DNA from: Deltaproteobacteria bacterium
GTDB taxonomy: Bacteria; Desulfobacterota; DSM-4660; Desulfatiglandales; Desulfatiglandaceae
DNA length: 5,291 nt
Direction: 5' to 3'
Assembly: GCA_019307645.1 (NCBI GenBank)
Contig: JAFDJF010000381.1
Coordinates: forward strand, 1-5,291
Numbering within the stretch: position 1 is the first letter of the stretch; each line of letters opens with the position of its first letter. The position numbers and the translations under genes are program-made. Below are positions 1 through 5,291 of this stretch, one piece after another. The notes beneath the pieces are model-generated. The model did not search any database, was not told the origin of the DNA, and was given only the letters and a program-made list of their open reading frames with translations.

Positions 1-1
1 C

Positions 2-139
2 CCATATATACCAAACTACGCGAAATGCACCTTGGTATCCAAACAGAGGCTTCAGGAATTAAGAGAAGAGATCGGTGATGTCGAGAGAATGCTGAAAGCG
101 ATGATCAAATCCCTGGAAAACAAACACTTGGATCCTTGA
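2..139 (+). CDS. C-terminal end of an unidentified protein, possibly a MerR-type regulator (5' partial)
   Basis: The second frame is open from the window edge to a TGA at 137-139 and gives 45 residues. The first part contains NYAKCTLVSK. The last 30 residues form a highly charged helix (LQELREEIGDVERMLKAMIK) with heptad-like hydrophobic spacing. Such C-terminal coiled-coil helices are usual in MerR-family regulators, where they form the dimer, but the DNA-binding domain lies outside the window, so the family is a guess. The other two frames carry stops in this stretch. The gene ends 88 nt before the next start and is followed by a palindrome and a T-run, so it probably ends a separate transcript or is the upstream regulator of the cluster. 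I am fairly confident that it is coding and unsure of its identity. Confidence 0.5.
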   Translation, partial: PYIPNYAKCTLVSKQRLQELREEIGDVERMLKAMIKSLENKHLDP

Positions 140-159
140 ATCCTGGACCCCTTGGACCC
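128..159. repeat. Four tandem degenerate 8-nt repeats
   Basis: The units are TTGGATCC (128-135), TTGAATCC (136-143), TGGACCCC (144-151) and TTGGACCC (152-159). They are contiguous and differ by a few bases each. They span the stop codon of the upstream gene and run into the palindrome. Their function is unknown. They could be a small intergenic repeat family or a product of replication slippage. Confidence 0.5.
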
Positions 160-160
160 T

Positions 161-190
161 TTCTCCCAAATTGGGAGAAGAACCCTTTTT
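161..190 (+). terminator. Possible intrinsic terminator (palindrome plus T-run)
   Basis: TTCTCCCAA at 161-169 and TTGGGAGAA at 171-179 are perfect 9-nt inverted arms around a single A. As RNA the innermost pairs must open to form a loop, leaving about 7-8 pairs. A run of five T follows at 186-190, separated from the stem by GAACCC, which is further than in a textbook terminator. The position after the upstream stop and before the next gene fits termination. The symmetry also fits a dimeric repressor operator in front of the gene at 228, and the sequence alone does not decide between the two. Confidence 0.4.
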
Positions 191-227
191 ATTAACCCGG
201 CACAGTAAGAGATAAAGGAGGCAGGCT

Positions 228-1289
228 ATGACATATAAAGTAATTCAGTGGGCAACCGGAGGGGTCGGCAAGGCAGCGATTGAGGGTGTGCAAAGTCACC
301 CTGATTTGCGGTTGGCAGGGTGTTGGGTACACAGCCCGGACAAAGCCGGGAAAGATGCCGGGGTGATTGCGGGTACGGGTGAGATTGGGGTAGTCGCCAC
401 AAATAACATCGACGACATTCTGGCACTGGATGCTGACTGTGTGGTATATACACCACTTTTGCCCAATGAAGATGAAGTAATTCGGTTGCTGGAGTCCGGG
501 AAAAGTGTGGTAACGACAGTCGGCTGGGTTTATCCACCCAAATCTAAAACGACTGACCGGCTGCAGCAGGCTTGTTTAAAAGGGAATTCGGTCTTGCACG
601 GTACGGGCATTCATCCGGGTGGGATGACGGAACGTTTTCCCTTGCAATTGACGTCATTAACTCGTGCGGTTACCCACGTGCGCGCCGAAGAGTTTTCCGA
701 TATCCGTACCTACGGTGCTCCCGACGTAATAAGCGAGATTATGTTGTTTGGCAAAAAGCCGGAAGAGGCATTGGCAAGCCCCATGGTGACGTTCCTAACG
801 GATGGTTTTGCCCAATCCATCCATATGGTGGCGGATGAGATGGGTTTTAACCTGGATGAAGAAATTAATACGATAAATGAAGTCGCCGCAGCGACCGAGC
901 CCATAGACTCCCCCATCGGTGTCATAGAGCCTGGCCTGGTGGCTGCCCAGCGATTTACCTGGCAAGGCTGTGTAAAGGGAGAGCCGGTAATCGAGGCGAT
1001 TGTCAATTGGTTTATGGGTGATAAACATTTTGACAAGCCCTGGGGCTTTGGGCCTCAAGGTCCGCGCTATGAGCTTGTAGTAAAAGGCGATCCGGACTTA
1101 ACAGCCGTATATCACGGCATACATCCAGCCACTGTTGAAGCAGGATTGCTGCGGAATGAAGGCATTATTGTCACGGCCATGCATTGCGTGAATGCCATCC
1201 CCTACGTTTGCCGGGCACAGCCGGGAATAAGGTCCTACTTAGACTTGCCGATGATTTGCGGACGAGCAGCTCCAAAACTGGTAAAGTGA
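228..1289 (+). CDS. NAD(P)-dependent oxidoreductase, dihydrodipicolinate reductase-like / amine dehydrogenase family
   Basis: This is a 353-residue cytoplasmic protein with an N-terminal Rossmann fold. The dinucleotide-binding loop is ATGGVGK at residues 9-15, directly after the first strand (YKVIQW). The segment GTGIHPGG (125-132) and the C-terminal NAIPYVCRAQPGI...LDLP (322-341) resemble the family annotated as dihydrodipicolinate reductase-like, which includes 2,4-diaminopentanoate dehydrogenase and native amine dehydrogenases. By family, these act at a C=O or C=N centre with NAD(P)H; the substrate here cannot be read from the sequence. It is probably not the lysine-pathway DapB, being about 80 residues longer and outside a lysine cluster. 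The start is set by AAAGGAGG at 214-221, six nucleotides before ATG. The reading frame is intact. The next gene begins 188 nt downstream on the same strand. Confidence 0.85.
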   Translation: MTYKVIQWATGGVGKAAIEGVQSHPDLRLAGCWVHSPDKAGKDAGVIAGTGEIGVVATNNIDDILALDADCVVYTPLLPNEDEVIRLLESGKSVVTTVGWVYPPKSKTTDRLQQACLKGNSVLHGTGIHPGGMTERFPLQLTSLTRAVTHVRAEEFSDIRTYGAPDVISEIMLFGKKPEEALASPMVTFLTDGFAQSIHMVADEMGFNLDEEINTINEVAAATEPIDSPIGVIEPGLVAAQRFTWQGCVKGEPVIEAIVNWFMGDKHFDKPWGFGPQGPRYELVVKGDPDLTAVYHGIHPATVEAGLLRNEGIIVTAMHCVNAIPYVCRAQPGIRSYLDLPMICGRAAPKLVK

Positions 1290-1477
1290 CGCGACAATCC
1301 CTAAAAGTTACCCACGCAATTAAACTGCAAGAATCCTTAAAAGCAATGTGATTTTGTTCCCTGGATTTTGGGGCAACCGTAGGCAAACACAACAAGGCCG
1401 GTGAGGAAATGGTCGGAAGGAGGTTTGGATAAAGGGCAACCCATTTAGATTTTAAACAAAAGAGAAAGGAGACCAAT
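1290..1477 (+). other. Intergenic region with no convincing gene
   Basis: These 188 nt separate the oxidoreductase from the DUF1329 gene. I see no clear sigma-70 or sigma-54 promoter and no terminator. Two items stand out. A stop-free stretch at 1352-1429, closed by TAA at 1430-1432, reads as plausible protein (contains DFGATVGKHNKAGEE). A strong Shine-Dalgarno-like AAGGAGGT lies at 1417-1424 with no ATG or GTG at a usable distance. The TTG at 1425 is immediately adjacent and would give only a seven-codon peptide. Both could be leftovers of a deleted gene, or chance. Confidence 0.4.
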
Positions 1478-2938
1478 ATGATGAAACGTATGTTTTTCAC
1501 AAAAAACGGTTTAATTCTGTGTATGGCATTGATCCTTTTACCTATGGCCGGATGGGCGGAAGAAAAGCTGCCAGGTCCTGAAGGCTACTCTTTTTATACC
1601 ACTGAACACAAGAAGCAGTTTGATGATCCCACCGATCTATTTGTCACCCGGCCTCTGAAAAGTATCCTGCCCCCTGAAATTTATGAAATGATGGCCTTTG
1701 ATAAAGAGAAAATGAAGAAGGAAACGGCCGAGCTATTGGGTTTTACCGCCCCTGAACTGGTGGGCAAGATTGCCCCGGAGATCAAGCCGGGGAAAGATAC
1801 CTTTAAGGATTTGGTCAAGTATCCAGGACTCAAGGAATTGTTTCCGCCGCTGATTGTCAAAAATATACTCAAGCCGGGGGCCCCCCCTTTAGTAGGCAAT
1901 ATACCGGAATTTGAGATCATTCCCACCAGGCAGTTTTACATGTTTTTACCCTTAATTGAGGCGAGCAGACGAAACCTTGGGAAAACAAAATTAGACAAGG
2001 ACGGCTATATCGATCCCTGGTCATGGGAGGGCGGGGTTCCTTTTCCCCGGCCCTCGGGAGAATTTAAGGCACAACAGGTATTGTATAATTTTGACAGAAG
2101 ATCCATCGCTTACGACTCATGCTGGGGGATCTGGGGCAATAATTCCCATGGGTTCGACAGAAACCTGAAAATGGATAAACGCACCAGTGTCAACGTTGCA
2201 GCTATCAGATATAAGGGGCGGATTCTTTTTCCGCCTTACGGCTGGTATGATGAACGTGCGAAAAAGAAAAATGAATGGATGGGCTACGGATACAATATGC
2301 TCGAACCCCGGGCCAATAGAGGCTTGATCATGCTGCGGTACCGATATGATGATCCTGACAGATTGGACCCTGCAATGATTTACATTCCGTCTCTCAGGCG
2401 CGTGCGCAAAATGTCCAGTACAGACACACAGGACCCTTCGGGAGACATGATCTATGATGATCAAAGTATGTTCATGCAAAAGATCACACCTAAAAAATAC
2501 CCTTACAAGTATGAAATCATCGAAGAGCGTGAATATCTGATGTTCTATTCTTACGGAAGTTCGCCTGGCTGGATCGATTCCAAGAATGGATATACAATCA
2601 GGGGTCTGCACGCCATGCGCAGGCCCTGTTATGTGTTTCAGATGACCCAGCTGGACCCCAACTATACTTACAGTAAACGCATTTACTATATTGATATGGA
2701 GACATCCGCATGCATCTACAATGAAAATTATGACCAAAAAGGGCGCTTGTACAGGGCCCAGTTCTACCACGGATATTCCTTCTTCCCGGAATACGGAGTG
2801 TTTAATCACTACGGAGGGGTCACAGTTCAACATGATTACATCGACATGCATTCTTCCGTATCAAGCATTGTCGGCTTGCCCGTGGTTTGGCCCAGAGACC
2901 GTTTCAGCATGGGTTACTTAACTAAGAGAGGCAAATAA
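1478..2938 (+). CDS. DUF1329 family periplasmic / outer-membrane-associated protein
   Basis: This is a 486-residue secreted protein. Residues 1-27 form a Sec signal peptide: basic start (MMKR), hydrophobic core LILCMALILLPM, and a likely cut after GWA before EEK. Cys15 lies inside the core and is not preceded by a lipobox, so this is probably not a lipoprotein. The mature part has DUF1329 hallmarks: DPDRLDP (from 292), IYIPSLRRVRKM shortly after, DPSGDMIYDDQ (from 319), RRPCYVF (381-387), and a repeated pattern of beta strands ending in YYIDMET. The family is thought to have a LolA/LolB-like fold that handles lipids or other hydrophobic molecules and is often found in clusters for hydrophobic-substrate degradation; its biochemical role is not established. 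AAAGGAG at 1465-1471 sits six nucleotides before ATG 1478; ATG 1481 directly follows and is an alternative start. The gene is AT-richer than those downstream. Confidence 0.85.
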   Translation: MMKRMFFTKNGLILCMALILLPMAGWAEEKLPGPEGYSFYTTEHKKQFDDPTDLFVTRPLKSILPPEIYEMMAFDKEKMKKETAELLGFTAPELVGKIAPEIKPGKDTFKDLVKYPGLKELFPPLIVKNILKPGAPPLVGNIPEFEIIPTRQFYMFLPLIEASRRNLGKTKLDKDGYIDPWSWEGGVPFPRPSGEFKAQQVLYNFDRRSIAYDSCWGIWGNNSHGFDRNLKMDKRTSVNVAAIRYKGRILFPPYGWYDERAKKKNEWMGYGYNMLEPRANRGLIMLRYRYDDPDRLDPAMIYIPSLRRVRKMSSTDTQDPSGDMIYDDQSMFMQKITPKKYPYKYEIIEEREYLMFYSYGSSPGWIDSKNGYTIRGLHAMRRPCYVFQMTQLDPNYTYSKRIYYIDMETSACIYNENYDQKGRLYRAQFYHGYSFFPEYGVFNHYGGVTVQHDYIDMHSSVSSIVGLPVVWPRDRFSMGYLTKRGK

Positions 2939-2950
2939 GAACCTGTCCAG

Positions 2951-2980
2951 TGGGCTCCGGTCAAACCGGTGGCTTACCCA
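2951..2980 (+). promoter_or_regulatory. Short hairpin abutting the small ORF start
   Basis: CCGGT (2957-2961) and ACCGG (2965-2969) form a five-pair stem with a CAA loop. TGGG (2951-2954) and CCCA (2977-2980) can close an outer stem across unequal internal loops. No T-run follows, so it is not a standard terminator. The outer arm ends one base before ATG 2981, and the only Shine-Dalgarno-like bases for that ATG (GGTGG, 2968-2972) lie partly in the stem. Folding could therefore limit translation of the small ORF. A hairpin this short may also be chance. Confidence 0.25.
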
Positions 2981-3139
2981 ATGAGTTATTGGAAAAATTC
3001 AACTCCCTGTTATCATTTTTTCATATTTGATGCATTGAGCAGTGATGTGGCTATCGGCCTGCAAAGGCGGCGGAAATTGGAGGAACTGGAACTGAACGAT
3101 ATCACGGATGATTTGGATCAAAGGGGATTAATTGCATAA
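2981..3139 (+). CDS. Small ORF, 52 residues, unknown function
   Basis: ATG 2981 to TAA 3137-3139 encodes 52 residues. The N-terminal part is aromatic-rich (YWKNSTPCYHFFIFDA). From about residue 22 it becomes a strongly charged, helix-like segment: IGLQRRRKLEELELNDITDD, then LDQRGLIA. This composition looks like real protein rather than noise. The stop lies three nucleotides before the Shine-Dalgarno of the SDR gene, and the gap to the SDR start is 17 nt, which fits an operon member. Against it, the start has only weak GGTGG at 2968-2972. The frame is the same as that of the DUF1329 gene and is open from that gene's TAA, so this could be a remnant, a translated small protein or a readthrough extension. 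I recognise no family and see no signal peptide or membrane segment. Confidence 0.5.
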   Translation: MSYWKNSTPCYHFFIFDALSSDVAIGLQRRRKLEELELNDITDDLDQRGLIA

Positions 3140-3156
3140 GTGAAAGGGGGTGCGAA

Positions 3157-4035
3157 ATGATATTGGATCGTTTTTCTCTTGCCTGCAAAGTGGCGATCGT
3201 CACGGGCTCTGGAAAGGGTATTGGCAAGGCGACTGCTCTTGCATTTGCTGAAGCCGGGGCCGATGTGACCTGCTGTGCCCGTACTGCCAGCCAGATCGAA
3301 GACACCGCCTCTGCCATTCAAGAGCTGGAACGCAGGGCCATTGCCGTTCCCTGCGATGTGCAGGACGCTGAACAGGTCGAGGCGATGGTGAAGAGAACCC
3401 TTGAAAAGTTCGGCCGCATTGATATTCTGGTGAACAACGCCGGCGGCGGGACCTTCAGCAGCGTACGCAAGATGAGTCAGAGCGTCTTCGAATCCGATCT
3501 GCTGCTGAGTCTCACCAGCATATTTATCTGCAGCAAAGCAGTTGCAGACGTCATGCTGGAACAAAAATCCGGATGCATCATCAACATTTCCACGCGTGAA
3601 TCACAAGTGCCCGCATTGGGTCTCTCAGCCTACGCCGCCGCAAAGGCAGGTGTAAATTCTTTCACTCTGACTCTCGCCTGGGAGTTAGCCCCCTATATTC
3701 GTGTCAATGCTATCCTTCCGGGAGCAATAATGACTGAAACCAACGCACCGTTTTTTGAACCGATCAAGGATCAACTCAGCGGTCTGAGTCCGCTGAATCG
3801 CCTGGGCACGCCGGAGGATGTTGCCCTGGCAGCACTGTATCTGGCGTCTCCCGCATCCGATTGGGTAACCGGCAGGAAGGATGAAAGACTGGTTCGAACC
3901 GTCTGTAACTCGGCGGATGGAATGGTCTGTGGTCTGCTGGCGCATGTCAAGGAAGGGGTCGTCACCAAGGTCGAGGCTGCCGACATGCCGGATCCCAGGT
4001 ACCGTCACATTTGTGCGAGGGGGATCGTGGGATGA
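3157..4035 (+). CDS. Short-chain dehydrogenase/reductase, C-terminally truncated and fused to a molybdoenzyme N-terminus
   Basis: Residues 1-240 are a classical SDR: cofactor loop TGSGKGIG (16-23), structural NNAG (93-96), active-site Tyr159 and Lys163 (YAAAK), and IRVNAILPGAIMTE (181-194). R42 after the second strand suggests, weakly, NADPH. It would reduce a carbonyl or oxidise an alcohol; the substrate is unknown. Two tetrad positions deviate: Ser118 replaces the usual Asn in the NLT-like segment, and Thr146 occupies the usual Ser place, 13 residues before Tyr159. SDWVTGR (234-240) should be followed by the last strand and a short tail of about 15 residues. Instead, residues 241-289 are the start of a molybdopterin oxidoreductase, followed by IVG and a stop. 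GAAAGGGGG at 3142-3150 sets ATG 3157. The SDR part may still fold, but it lacks the C-terminal strand and tail that complete the fold. Confidence 0.8.
   Translation: MILDRFSLACKVAIVTGSGKGIGKATALAFAEAGADVTCCARTASQIEDTASAIQELERRAIAVPCDVQDAEQVEAMVKRTLEKFGRIDILVNNAGGGTFSSVRKMSQSVFESDLLLSLTSIFICSKAVADVMLEQKSGCIINISTRESQVPALGLSAYAAAKAGVNSFTLTLAWELAPYIRVNAILPGAIMTETNAPFFEPIKDQLSGLSPLNRLGTPEDVALAALYLASPASDWVTGRKDERLVRTVCNSADGMVCGLLAHVKEGVVTKVEAADMPDPRYRHICARGIVG
3877..4023 (+). pseudogene. N-terminal iron-sulfur segment of the molybdopterin oxidoreductase, carried in the SDR frame
   Basis: This is part of the 3157-4035 reading frame, residues 241-289. KDERLVRTVC begins the segment, AHVKEGVVTKVE is the usual two-strand stretch after the cluster loop, and HICARG carries the last cluster Cys. 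The pattern is C250-x3-D254-x3-C258-x27-C286. In formate dehydrogenase-like enzymes this segment binds one [4Fe-4S] cluster through four Cys; here an Asp sits at the second ligand place. The Arg of CARG stands where Lys or Arg is conserved near the cluster. The gene's own start codon and ribosome-binding site are missing. The frame ends at TGA 4033-4035, and the rest of the enzyme continues in the +1 frame. Confidence 0.7.
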
Positions 4036-5291
4036 AGCACTGGATACCATAGCCTCCAGTTTAAAGAAGATCGGAGAGAAGTACGGGCCGAGTTCCCTGT
4101 TGTGGTGCTGTGCCGTCATTGGAGGGCTTGATCTGATCTATGCCAGCCTTGCCGGGTCTCTTCAGGGTTCTTTCGTGAGTATCATCGGTGATGGGGATTC
4201 GGCCGGTCCTTGCGGCGATATGGCAAGCTTCGGCGTCGTCTGGGGAGATCAATACCTGACGGGCCTCGAGAAGCCGAATGCGTGTATCCTCTGGGGCACG
4301 AACCCGGCCGAAACCAATCCCTTTGGCATGCGCACAATCCGAGACGACCGGGAACGAGGAGCCAGGCTTGTCGTCATCGATCCTCGTTTCACCGCCACCG
4401 CCTCCAAGGCCGACCAATACATCCGCATCAGACCGGGCACCGATGCTGCCCTGGCTCTGGGCATGATCCACATCATCATCCAAAAAGGCCTTCATGACAC
4501 CCCGTTTATCATCGAGAACACGGTCGGCCCGTTTCTGGTCAACAGTCAAACCGGGCTTTTCCTGAGAGAAAAAGATGTTGTGGCAGATGGGTCCGAACAA
4601 AAGTACATGGTGTGGGATACCGTGATAGGTGAGGCACGGACCGCGGACACGCCCGGAATATCTCCCGCGCTCACGGGAACATATTCGATCGGAAGCATTG
4701 GGTGTCGCCCTGCCTTCCAGCTGCTGGCAGACCTGGCGCGGGAATACCCTCCGCAAAAAGTCTCCGAGATAACCGAGATTCCGCAGGATATCATCCAGGA
4801 CTTGGCTCACGAGTACGCACAGCGAAGACCTGTTGCTTCCCACAGGGGAATGGGAATGCAGCGTACCTTTCATGGCGACCTGGCTTTCCGGGCCATTTCT
4901 ACCCTGGCAGCTATCACCGGAAACCTCCATCCGGTAGCGCCACAGCTCCCGGTATACGAACTCTACATGTACCTTCACGGCATAATGACCTGCAACTTCA
5001 TGCCTATCCTGAAGGCATATGACGCTATCGACAAGGGCGATCCGTACCCCATTAAGGCCCTGTGGATTGCCAAGCAGAACTGGATAAACCAGCTGCCCGA
5101 TCCTAACCGCGTTACAAAGGAGCTCTTTCCCAAACTTGACTTGATCGTGGTGGCCGATATCTTCATGACTGCCAGCGCTCGACACGCCGATATCGTCCTG
5201 CCGGCCTGCACCTTCTACGAACAGATGGATCTGGTGCCGCCGATTAACGTGACGCCATCGATGCCTGACTACTTCCAACTGCAGGATAGGG
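3881..5291 (+). CDS. Molybdopterin-dependent oxidoreductase, DMSO reductase/formate dehydrogenase superfamily (frame-disrupted 5' end, 3' partial)
   Basis: This frame is open from the first ATG after a stop (3881) to the window edge. Homology-like sequence begins only near 4022; the first 47 codons are out of frame with the true N-terminus. From there it reads as a molybdenum bis-MGD enzyme: SWDEAL (4025-4042), KKIGEKYGPSS, dinucleotide-binding ILWGTNPAETNPF (4286-4324), VVIDPRFTATASKAD (4370-4414), RPGTDAALALGM (4430-4465), then GMGMQR and LAAITGN, and ADIVLPACTFYEQ (from 5186). A Cys at 4211-4213 (AGPCGDMA) is the best candidate molybdenum ligand; that is inference. The C-terminal cofactor-binding domain lies beyond the window. 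The usual roughly 30 residues between the last cluster Cys and SWDEAL are absent, so the gene looks broken or misassembled. The partner subunits and substrate are not visible. Confidence 0.75.
   Translation, partial: MKDWFEPSVTRRMEWSVVCWRMSRKGSSPRSRLPTCRIPGTVTFVRGGSWDEALDTIASSLKKIGEKYGPSSLLWCCAVIGGLDLIYASLAGSLQGSFVSIIGDGDSAGPCGDMASFGVVWGDQYLTGLEKPNACILWGTNPAETNPFGMRTIRDDRERGARLVVIDPRFTATASKADQYIRIRPGTDAALALGMIHIIIQKGLHDTPFIIENTVGPFLVNSQTGLFLREKDVVADGSEQKYMVWDTVIGEARTADTPGISPALTGTYSIGSIGCRPAFQLLADLAREYPPQKVSEITEIPQDIIQDLAHEYAQRRPVASHRGMGMQRTFHGDLAFRAISTLAAITGNLHPVAPQLPVYELYMYLHGIMTCNFMPILKAYDAIDKGDPYPIKALWIAKQNWINQLPDPNRVTKELFPKLDLIVVADIFMTASARHADIVLPACTFYEQMDLVPPINVTPSMPDYFQLQDR

Noticed and set aside
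1522..1522. Cys15 of the DUF1329 protein as a lipoprotein attachment site
   Set aside because: The residues before it are LIL, without the small residue required at the -1 position, and a better signal peptidase I site follows at GWA.
1876..1887. G5C7 run forming a GGGGGCCCCC palindrome, possible frameshift site
   Set aside because: The DUF1329 frame reads through it smoothly (KPGAPPLVGN) and downstream motifs remain in the same frame, so no error or slippage is indicated.
2117..2851. 244-codon open frame on the - strand
   Set aside because: It is fully contained within the DUF1329 gene, has no family-like motif, and is best explained as a shadow frame.
3881..4021. In-frame N-terminus for the molybdoenzyme starting at ATG 3881
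   Set aside because: The 47 codons translate to a sequence unlike the family, while the other frame over the same bases gives the expected iron-sulfur segment. The GGAAGG before the ATG is also too close to serve as a normal Shine-Dalgarno.
4061..5278. 405-codon open frame on the - strand
   Set aside because: It lies opposite the molybdoenzyme, whose sense frame shows a continuous series of family motifs. The antisense product has no recognisable motif and arises from GC-rich codon use in the sense frame.
1..5291. CRISPR array, tRNA, insertion sequence or phage genes
   Set aside because: I saw no spaced repeats, cloverleaf-like sequence, transposase or integrase motifs, or terminal inverted repeats.

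Overview
The window looks like an anaerobic proteobacterial (probably Desulfobacterota-type) catabolic or redox locus. That is an inference from the gene mix: an amine-dehydrogenase-like NAD(P) oxidoreductase, a periplasmic DUF1329 protein, a short-chain dehydrogenase and a molybdopterin oxidoreductase of the formate dehydrogenase/DMSO reductase superfamily. No 16S, tRNA or other taxonomic marker is present. All genes are on the + strand.

Layout. Positions 2-139 hold the last 45 codons of a protein ending in a charged helix, possibly a MerR-type regulator. A run of four 8-nt near-repeats and a near-perfect palindrome followed by a T-run (a possible terminator) come next. 228-1289 encodes the NAD(P)-binding oxidoreductase. 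1290-1477 has no convincing gene, but contains an orphan strong Shine-Dalgarno sequence and a short protein-like open stretch. 1478-2938 encodes a secreted DUF1329 protein. A 52-codon small ORF (2981-3139) lies between it and the SDR and is in the same frame as the DUF1329 gene. 3157-4035 starts as a normal SDR but loses its C-terminal end near position 3876. It then runs in frame into the N-terminal iron-sulfur segment of a molybdopterin oxidoreductase and stops at 4035. The rest of that oxidoreductase continues in the +1 frame from about 4022 and is cut by the window end.

How the parts may work together (inference): spacing and strand suggest one transcription unit for oxidation or reduction of an organic, possibly hydrophobic, substrate. 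The two cytoplasmic NAD(P) enzymes and the molybdenum enzyme would do redox chemistry, and the DUF1329 protein would act in the envelope. As sequenced, the SDR-molybdoenzyme segment is damaged: one junction fuses the two genes, and a second removes about 30 residues and changes the frame. This is either real gene decay or an assembly error.

I do not see a clearly new biological system. The most informative signals are the double-lesion SDR/molybdoenzyme fusion, an Asp in place of one cluster Cys in the molybdoenzyme, an altered SDR catalytic tetrad, and the small ORF.
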